Assembly: GCA_002917075.1 (NCBI GenBank)
Contig: NTMA01000024.1
Span: 186,001-250,000, forward strand
DNA length: 64,000 nt
Direction of reading: 5' to 3'
Source: Hawksworthiomyces lignivorus
Taxonomy: Eukaryota > Ascomycota > Sordariomycetes > Ophiostomatales > Ophiostomataceae
Shown: piece after piece, positions 58,433 to 64,000 of the stretch
Position numbering within the stretch: position 1 is the stretch's first letter
Layout of the letters: each line of letters opens with the position of its first letter
Made by a program: the position numbers and the translations under genes
Notes under the pieces: model-generated
What the model was told of the DNA's origin: nothing
Databases searched by the model: none
Seen by the model: the letters and a program-made list of their open reading frames with translations, nothing else

Positions 58433-59296
58433 TTCCGGTACGTCCTTATTTGTTGTCCTATAATCAACTTTGCAGCCGTGGAACGAAGCTGAGCCGTGAT
58501 GAATGGTGCAGAAACAGAACTGCGGAATTGGAGCGAAAAATAAGAGAACCAACATATAGCACAGAAACAATGAGGTGTCAGCCGCTCATAAGATCTACTA
58601 GCATCACAACTCAGGCCATCTCATTGGTTGTGACGACTTGCATCGCCATTTTCACCTGACCTGGAATGATAAAATCAAAGAAAGTAACAGTTTGAACGGC
58701 AAGTCAAGCGAACGTAGCAATCCTAGTGAGAGGCTAGCTGGAACTCGATAATATAACATACATCAGTTTTGTTCCAGATTTTCTACCTTAAATCCAGCTG
58801 CCGCCGCAGCGCTGCAACATCCTATCGATTTTGTGATGATTCTTGCGAGTGTACAAGCCAACTCTTTAAGAGGCAGGGTCACTTGACAACGAGGGTAATT
58901 AGAATACGGTTAGACGAGAACAAGCGAAATTTTAAATTGGATCAAATCGTGGCGTCTGTTTCAAAATCATATTTTCCTTCAACTAGACTTACCTTTCTCA
59001 TGATTGAAGGTCTTGTGGTGAAAGGTAATACAGCCCCTACTCTATAGCTCTGTTAGAAGAGTATCATGCACTTAATGCTAACTAGCACCACACTTTCAAC
59101 AAACACTGGTATCGCTATTTTTCCTAACTCACGTACTGATGCCTCTAGGTACAATATAGGAAAATCCTCTCTGGACTAACATAAGATAAAAAAAAACTTA
59201 GTCTACTTCATTTGTGAGGAAAGGCCGCGAAGAAGAGAAAATTAACGAAAGTAGAAGAACAAGACATATACCTGACCGCGCCATCTACACCTGATA
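58433..59296. other. Intergenic, upstream of the methyltransferase
   Basis: 864 bases holding the methyltransferase promoter and the OMA1 3' UTR. The frames seen are short and featureless. An A9 run is near 59189. Confidence 0.55.
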
Positions 59297-60596
59297 CTAT
59301 GCCCCAATTAAGATACCATTTCGTAAAGCTCGTTTGAATCTCTCTGCAAAATCACGAGTGCCGTCGCATGCGCTTTGCTCTCGCTTTTCCATGGCCATTG
59401 GCAACCATTCTTGAATTTTTTCCAGTCTGTGCTGGTTCTGTCGAGTCTGTTAGTTGCCATCGGCAAGACGTACCTGGGGCATACATGGAGCCGCGAGGAA
59501 GTCAGTGTGAATATTGAAATAGAGAACTCACAGAAGGATGTGTACTAATCCACTCGGGCGGCTGAAACTGCTGTGCCTGATCCATTCGCCGCCAGAACTC
59601 GGCTGCCTGTGAAGGATCAAAGCAGGCCTCAGCCATCAACATCAACCCAATAAAGTCGGCCTCGCTCTCTTGCAGTCGACTCATTGGGGTGTTAAAAACC
59701 AAGTCGATGACAGGTCTCAGCACAAAGTACGCAAGTCCAGCTGTCAATAGGAATGCGCTGGTCAGCAGAATGGTGCTGCCAATGGCTGATGAAGCCCGTT
59801 CGCCATGGTGGTTGGCTAGATTGTGTGCTAGCTCGTGACCCAGTACCGCAGCTACAGCGTCTTCATTGCGTGCCACCTTGAAAAGGCCACTGAATACGAA
59901 TACCTTACCGCCTGGCAGCACAAATGCGTTCACCGTGCTGGGGTCATCAATCACACAGATCTCCCAGTCGCCCTCGTTGTTCGACATACCGCTCACGGGG
60001 ATCAGCCGTCGCATCACATGACGTACAATGATTGTGCGCGGGTCATAATCTGGCAAGAACCTTTGCTTGTTTGCTTTTGCTTCTTCCATCAGCTCTTCAT
60101 ACTGAATCTCGCCGAGCATGCGCATTGTGTCCTCTCCAAAGCAGTTGAAACGACGGCGACCAGATACAGGTACTACTTCCAGGTGAGTGAAATAAAATAG
60201 TAGCGCGCCAACAGCAGCTAGTATCACTACTGTTTGCATGCTCGTGCTGCGGACAGTGCGTCGGAGCAAAGATTCGCGCCTTGAAGGGGAGCCTGAGAAG
60301 CCATACATGGCTTCTGGGTTCTCGAATGACGACCGTGGGGGCAACTCCTGCGGCGAAACAGGCACTCCTTTGAAGATCTTCTGCTGCTGCCGTGGGTCTC
60401 TTGGTTCATAGTTGTATAGATGTTTCGACCAACAAGCGAACGGATGCCTTTGACATCGCGAAATGCATGCGCCAGTTGTACTTGATATAGAGTTGAGAGC
60501 GGAGTGTCTGGGGCTGGAGAGCCTGAAAGGAGCGGCTCCAACGCCTCTGAAGGCGAGTCCCTCTACAATAACGCCTATACGAGAGAGCTGCATCAT
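59297..60596 (-). CDS. oma1: Mitochondrial inner-membrane metallopeptidase OMA1, two exons
   Basis: Spliced CDS: complement(59297..59437, 59532..60596), 401 residues. The first exon alone would end nine residues after THPS in a read-through stop. Removing the intron (GTGAGT to CGACAG) gives THPSNQHRLEKIQEWLPMAMEKRE, the conserved M48/OMA1 end, with TAG at 59297. The N-terminus is Arg/Ser-rich, a mitochondrial presequence. TVVILAAVGALLFYFTHL near 122-139 is the first span. HELAH at 254-258 is the zinc site, SAIGSTILLTSAFLLTAGLAYF the second hydrophobic stretch, and ESEAD at 310-314 supplies the third ligand. OMA1 is an ATP-independent stress-activated peptidase that overlaps functionally with the m-AAA and i-AAA proteases; in yeast it degrades misfolded inner-membrane proteins. 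Start: two adjacent ATGs at 60596 and 60593, the first is used. Confidence 0.95.
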
Positions 60597-61230
60597 ATCT
60601 CACAGTGGAGCATTTCAAGGCTGTACATCAAGAGAGAAGGAAGTTGGCAGACTAATCCCTACCTCTTGCGTAGGACTGGTCAGCAATTGAAAGGATGACT
60701 TCTTAGGCTTATATAATATCAATATCCTTGATATTTCACGTGATCATCAAGGCAATGTTGAGTTGGTCTGACTAAGCCATATTGCCTGGCAAAAGAGTAC
60801 TCCCCTACCTGCATTGTAAATAGGCCATATAACACCTCAACAGGCAGAATAAACGGAATCCGACAGAAAGCTAGCTAAAAGCTATATCTACTGAGAAGAG
60901 TGAATTTCTTGGGTAGAGATCTACGTTTTAGTTACTTCAGCAAGAGAGTATAACAACAAGAGATCGAGAATTACGGCCGTGAATTTCTTCAACATGCGCC
61001 TGGTAGCTATTAAAGAAGTCACGCTGTTACTGCTTTTCAACCTCATAAAAGGCACCAAGCCCGAAACATCCCCTGAATTTGAAATAGCCCGCTAATAAAT
61101 ACGGATAGATAGAAGAGAAAATTAATTTATAACGCATAAGGGAAATATGAAATTCAAAAAAGAAATAATCGACATTTCAGAAACCATAAGCCGCTACTAG
61201 AAATGGAAGACCCAATCTCTAAATCCTGAA
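60597..61230. other. Intergenic, OMA1 promoter and 3' side of the surface-protein gene
   Basis: 634 bases with the TCACGTGA element and AT-rich DNA towards the stop of the serine-rich gene. No gene is seen. Confidence 0.55.
60736..60743. promoter_or_regulatory. TCACGTGA palindrome upstream of OMA1
   Basis: An 8-base palindrome with CACGTG core, 140 bases upstream of the OMA1 ATG. It is a candidate bHLH (Cbf1-type) site. A single motif of this length can occur by chance. Confidence 0.45.
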
Positions 61231-64000
61231 TTAAAGCAAAAGAGCACATAAGGTAACAATAGCAAGTATGAGTGTACTAAAGCTTGCTTTAGCAGAGCCA
61301 GATGTGACAGCACTGGTAGGGCTGCCCGAGCCAGCACTCGTGCTCGGACTCGCACTTGAGCCAGAGCCAGAGCCAGAGCTGGATCCAGATTCGTTACCAG
61401 ATCCATTACCAGAACTGTTGCCTGACCCGTTGCTGGAATCACTCCCGGAACCATTACTCTTGCCAGATCCGTTACCAGATCCGTTACTAGATCCAGATCC
61501 GTTACCAGAACCACTGCCGGAACTGTTGCCGGAACTGTTGCCGGAACTATTGTCCGAGCCACTGCCCGAGCTGTTGCTGGACCCGTTGCTAGATCCGTTG
61601 CTAGATCCGTTACTAGAACCATTGCCGGAACTGTTATCCGAGCCGTTTCCAGAATTGTTGCCCGAGCCGTTTCCAGACCCGTTACCCGAGCCGTTGCCGG
61701 ACCCATTGCCCGAGCCGTTGCCATTCCCTTTGCCAGACCCGTGGTCAGAGCCAGCTGAGCCAGAACCAGAACCAGCAGTTGAAGTAGCGGTGGTCGTACC
61801 AGTATGATGTGTCTCAGTGACAGGGCACACTGTGGTAGTAACAGCATACACAATAGTCGTCACGTGGCCATAAGGGCAGTCTGTCACTGACGGCGCACAA
61901 GACAGGATAGTAGACGTCGTTGTAGAGTAGATGGTAGAAGTTGTATAACTCGACAACGGGGAGCTTGCAGGAACGGAGCTTACAGACACAGAAGCGCCTG
62001 CGGATTTCGAAACACTAACAGATCCAGAGAGAGATGGTGAGGCACTGACGAACGCAGAGCCACTGACAGATGACTGAGAGGTACTAGTAGAGATGGAAAC
62101 GCTTGCAATAGAGGAAGTGCTAATTGAAGCAGTAGAGGTGGCTGAGATGCTGCTAGAGGAGCTGGATGAGGCTGAGTTGGCAACTGAAGACTGCGAATTG
62201 CTTGCAGAGGCGCTGTTAGAATTAGAAGCAGAAGCAGATGTGCTGGCAGAGGAGCTGGAAGAGCTGGCAGAGCTGGTGGTAGAGGAACTAGCAGAAGAGT
62301 TAGTAGGGCTGGCAGATGAGCTTGCAGGGCTGCTGATAGAGCTGGCAGATGAGCTGGCAGTGCTGGTTGTAGAGGCGCTATTGGAGCTGGTAAAGCTGGC
62401 AGAGGAACTAGCAGAGGAATTGGCAGAGCTAGGAGAGCTAGTGGCAGAACTAGCGGTAGAGGAGCTTGTAGAGGAACTGGCAGAGTTGCTAGCAGAAGGG
62501 ATGATAGAGCTTGCCGAAGAACTAATAGAACTTAAAGAGCTGCTGGTGGGGTTAACGGTAAAGCTACTAAAGCTAGCAGAGGAACTGACAGAGCTGGCAG
62601 AACTACTAGCAGACGAGCTGGCAGACGAGCTGGCAGAGCTGCTGGCAGACGAGCTGGCAGAGCTGCTGGCAGACGAGCTGGCAGAGCTGGTAGAAGAACT
62701 ACTGATAGAGCTGGCAGAACTGCTTGCTGAGCTGGCTGATCTGGTAGAGCTGCTTGAAGAGCTGGCGGATGGGCTGGCAGAGGAACTGGCGGACGAGCTG
62801 GCAGAGGAACTGGCAGAAAGGATAATAGAGCTTGCAGAAGAGCTAGTAGAACTCGAAGTGCTGCTGGTGGGGTTAACGGTAAAGCCACCAGAGCTAACAG
62901 ATGAACTCGTAGAGCTGCTGGCAGAAGAACTGCTAACAGAGCTGGCAGAAGAGCTGGCAGAGCTGCTAGTAGAGCTGCTGGCAGAGCTGGCGGATGAGCT
63001 GGTGAATGAGGGACTGCTGGAAGAGGAGCTGATAGTAGGGCTGCTGATAGAACTGGCAGATGAGCTAGCAGAGCTACTGGCAGAGCTACTGGCAGATGAG
63101 CTGGCAGATGAGCTGGCAGAGCTGCTAGCAGACGAGCTAGTAGATCCCGCAGACGAGCTGCCAGAACTCGAAGAGCTGCTAGCAGGGTTGACTGTAAAGC
63201 TTCCGGAGCTTGTAGGTGAGCTAGCAGAAGAGCTGGTAGATGAACTGGCAGAGCCTGTTGCAGAGCTGCTGGTAGAGGAGCTGGCTGATAAGCTGGAAGA
63301 TGCAGATACGCTCGGGGGTAGAGAGCTAGTAGAGCCTGCTGAACTAGATGTTGAGCTAATAGAAGACTCGGATTCACATTCTGATTCCGACGATGTTACT
63401 GAGCTTGCAGAGGAACTTTCAGACGAAAGTGATGCAGATGAGCTGACCGAGGCGCTAGAAGAACCGCTAGAAGAGATAGATGCAACTGAAGAGGCCGAAG
63501 AGCTGACAGAAGAAGAGCTGGCAGATGCGGACACACTCACAGATCCGGAGCTAGCAGAGCTTGCAGAAGTAGATGATGCCGAACTACTAGACGATTCTGA
63601 TTCACATTCCGACTCAGATGAGGAGACAGAACTTGCAGAGGAACTTGAGGAAGTAAGAGAAGCAGAAGAGCTAGAGGAGCTAGTAGAAGAACCGCTAAAA
63701 GAACTGCTAGAAGGGGTAGAGACAATAGACGTTGAAGAGCTAGAGGAGGCGGAAGAACTCGTAGAGGATGCAGACACACTCGCAGGTCCGGAGCTAGTAG
63801 AGCTTGCAGAGCTGAATGATGCTGAGCTTGAAGACGATTCAGATTCGCATTCTGACTCGGACGACTCAGATGACGATGAAGCAGAGCTTGCAGAAGAACC
63901 TGAAGACGAAAGAGCACTGGAGGAGCTAATAGAGAAGCTAGAAGAGGCGGAAGAGCTAGAAAAGGCGGAAGAGCTAGAAGATGAAGAGCTGGTGGAAGAT
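61231..64000 (-). CDS. Serine-rich GPI-anchored cell-wall protein, 5' end outside window
   Basis: The frame is open from the window edge (first full codon at 63999) to TAA at 61231, giving 922 visible residues; the signal peptide must lie beyond 64000. The visible N-terminal two thirds are Ser (with Ala, Thr), a heavily O-mannosylated stalk. It holds three acidic SESECESE patches, each with one Cys, and three FTVNP motifs about 106 residues apart. Next comes TTSTIYSTTTSTILSCAPSVTDCPYG..VCPVTETHHTGTTT, a four-Cys module common in fungal wall proteins and adhesins. A Gly-Ser-Asn repeat of about 120 residues follows. The end SAKASFSTLILAIVTLCALLL is a GPI signal: small omega residues and a hydrophobic tail. 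A wall-anchored structural protein or adhesin is inferred. Low-complexity frames on the opposite strand are shadows. Confidence 0.88.
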   Translation of the reverse strand, partial: SSTSSSSSSSSAFSSSSASSSFSISSSSALSSSGSSASSASSSSESSESECESESSSSSASFSSASSTSSGPASVSASSTSSSASSSSSTSIVSTPSSSSFSGSSTSSSSSSASLTSSSSSASSVSSSESECESESSSSSASSTSASSASSGSVSVSASASSSSVSSSASSVASISSSGSSSASVSSSASLSSESSSASSVTSSESECESESSISSTSSSAGSTSSLPPSVSASSSLSASSSTSSSATGSASSSTSSSASSPTSSGSFTVNPASSSSSSGSSSAGSTSSSASSSASSSASSSASSSASSSASSSASSISSPTISSSSSSPSFTSSSASSASSSTSSSASSSASSVSSSSASSSTSSSVSSGGFTVNPTSSTSSSTSSSASSIILSASSSASSSASSSASPSASSSSSSTRSASSASSSASSISSSSTSSASSSASSSASSSASSSASSSASSSASSSASSVSSSASFSSFTVNPTSSSLSSISSSASSIIPSASNSASSSTSSSTASSATSSPSSANSSASSSASFTSSNSASTTSTASSSASSISSPASSSASPTNSSASSSTTSSASSSSSSASTSASASNSNSASASNSQSSVANSASSSSSSSISATSTASISTSSIASVSISTSTSQSSVSGSAFVSASPSLSGSVSVSKSAGASVSVSSVPASSPLSSYTTSTIYSTTTSTILSCAPSVTDCPYGHVTTIVYAVTTTVCPVTETHHTGTTTATSTAGSGSGSAGSDHGSGKGNGNGSGNGSGNGSGNGSGNGSGNNSGNGSDNSSGNGSSNGSSNGSSNGSSNSSGSGSDNSSGNSSGNSSGSGSGNGSGSSNGSGNGSGKSNGSGSDSSNGSGNSSGNGSGNESGSSSGSGSGSSASPSTSAGSGSPTSAVTSGSAKASFSTLILAIVTLCALLL
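62548..63198 (-). repeat. Three FTVNP-centred tandem units of about 106 codons
   Basis: The FTVNP codons are at 63184-63198, 62869-62883 and 62548-62562, spaced 315 and 321 bases. Around each is an SS(x)FTVNP(A/T)SS block followed by poly-Ser/Ala. The last two also share SSSASSI(I)xSAS downstream. This is a decayed tandem repeat within the surface-protein stalk. Confidence 0.8.
63366..63863 (-). repeat. Three SESECESE-containing units, 76 and 81 codons apart
   Basis: The Cys codons are at 63847-63849, 63604-63606 and 63376-63378, spaced 243 and 228 bases. Each unit has SESECESES followed by Ser/Ala and a SVSAS-like segment. This is a second, different periodicity upstream of the FTVNP units in the same protein. 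Confidence 0.8.

Noticed and set aside
58433..58570. Upstream ATG extending the methyltransferase by 46 residues
   Set aside because: The extension is hydrophobic and Cys-rich without family similarity, and the internal ATG is followed by the typical N-terminal YSARAEKY segment.
61268..61807. 179-residue plus-strand frame rich in Leu, Pro, Glu and Asp
   Set aside because: It is the antisense shadow of the Gly-Ser-Asn repeats in the surface-protein gene; its periodic content follows from that repeat.
62532..63377. 281-residue minus-strand frame rich in Ala, Leu and Pro
   Set aside because: It is an alternative frame of the Ser/Ala repeat region. The Ser-rich frame has the GPI signal and Cys module, this one has no domain.
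1..64000. Search by eye for tRNA, rRNA, CRISPR arrays, transposase or reverse-transcriptase motifs, and viral genes
   Set aside because: None recognised. A covariance-model tRNA scan and repeat-library search would be decisive; I could not run them.

Overview
The window is nuclear DNA of a filamentous ascomycete (Pezizomycotina). Genes carry short introns, about 50 to 120 bases long, with GT..AG ends and CTRAY-type branch points. rpl5 has its ATG isolated on its own exon, and several families are typical of this group: a DUF6536-type membrane protein, large C2H2 proteins, a Yap-like bZIP and a serine-rich GPI-anchored wall protein. The class cannot be fixed from the sequence; a Eurotiomycete or close relative is only a guess. 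No tRNA, rRNA, CRISPR array, viral gene or intact transposon was found.

Layout. 1-4.3 kb holds the end of a short-chain dehydrogenase (SDR), an HSL-type alpha/beta-hydrolase and a second complete SDR, a small group of soluble oxidoreductase and hydrolase genes. 5.5-17.9 kb holds two large C2H2 zinc-finger genes on the minus strand, separated by 6.9 kb of gene-free DNA. 17.9-23.6 kb is AT-rich and almost empty except for a small eight-cysteine protein gene. 23.6-26.7 kb is a divergent pair: a Dap1/MAPR haem protein and a mitochondrial-type TPR membrane protein resembling Mgr3. A 7.3-kb desert then leads to a Yap-like bZIP gene (34-35 kb), followed by a 5.8-kb desert. 40.9-51.5 kb holds a 1028-residue membrane protein and a 1273-residue leucine-rich-repeat protein, both minus strand. 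54.6-60.6 kb is compact and housekeeping in character: rpl5 diverging from a HAD-family hydrolase, a SAM-dependent methyltransferase and the mitochondrial metallopeptidase OMA1. The right end is a serine-rich, repeat-built, GPI-anchored surface protein whose N-terminus lies outside the window.

Nine of the genes needed splicing to be read. Exon joins were worked out by eye and checked for phase, and coordinates are given in each entry. Splicing changes the protein ends in several cases. The second zinc-finger gene gains a cysteine-rich C-terminus, the LRR gene gains a different N-terminus, OMA1 gains 47 codons including a stop, and the complete SDR contains a 23-base micro-exon.

Functional links are modest. 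OMA1, the Mgr3-like protein (in yeast an adaptor of the i-AAA protease) and Dap1 all concern mitochondria or membrane haem/sterol biology, but they are spread over 37 kb and nothing shows co-regulation. The rpl5/HAD divergent promoter contains a TTAGGGTT box and a CACGTG palindrome, the Tbf1/Cbf1-type elements of ribosomal-protein genes. I do not see a clearly new multi-gene system. The best leads are the small Cys-rich gene, the extended zinc-finger gene and its repeated promoter motif, the periodic surface protein, and three near-perfect palindromes in the deserts.
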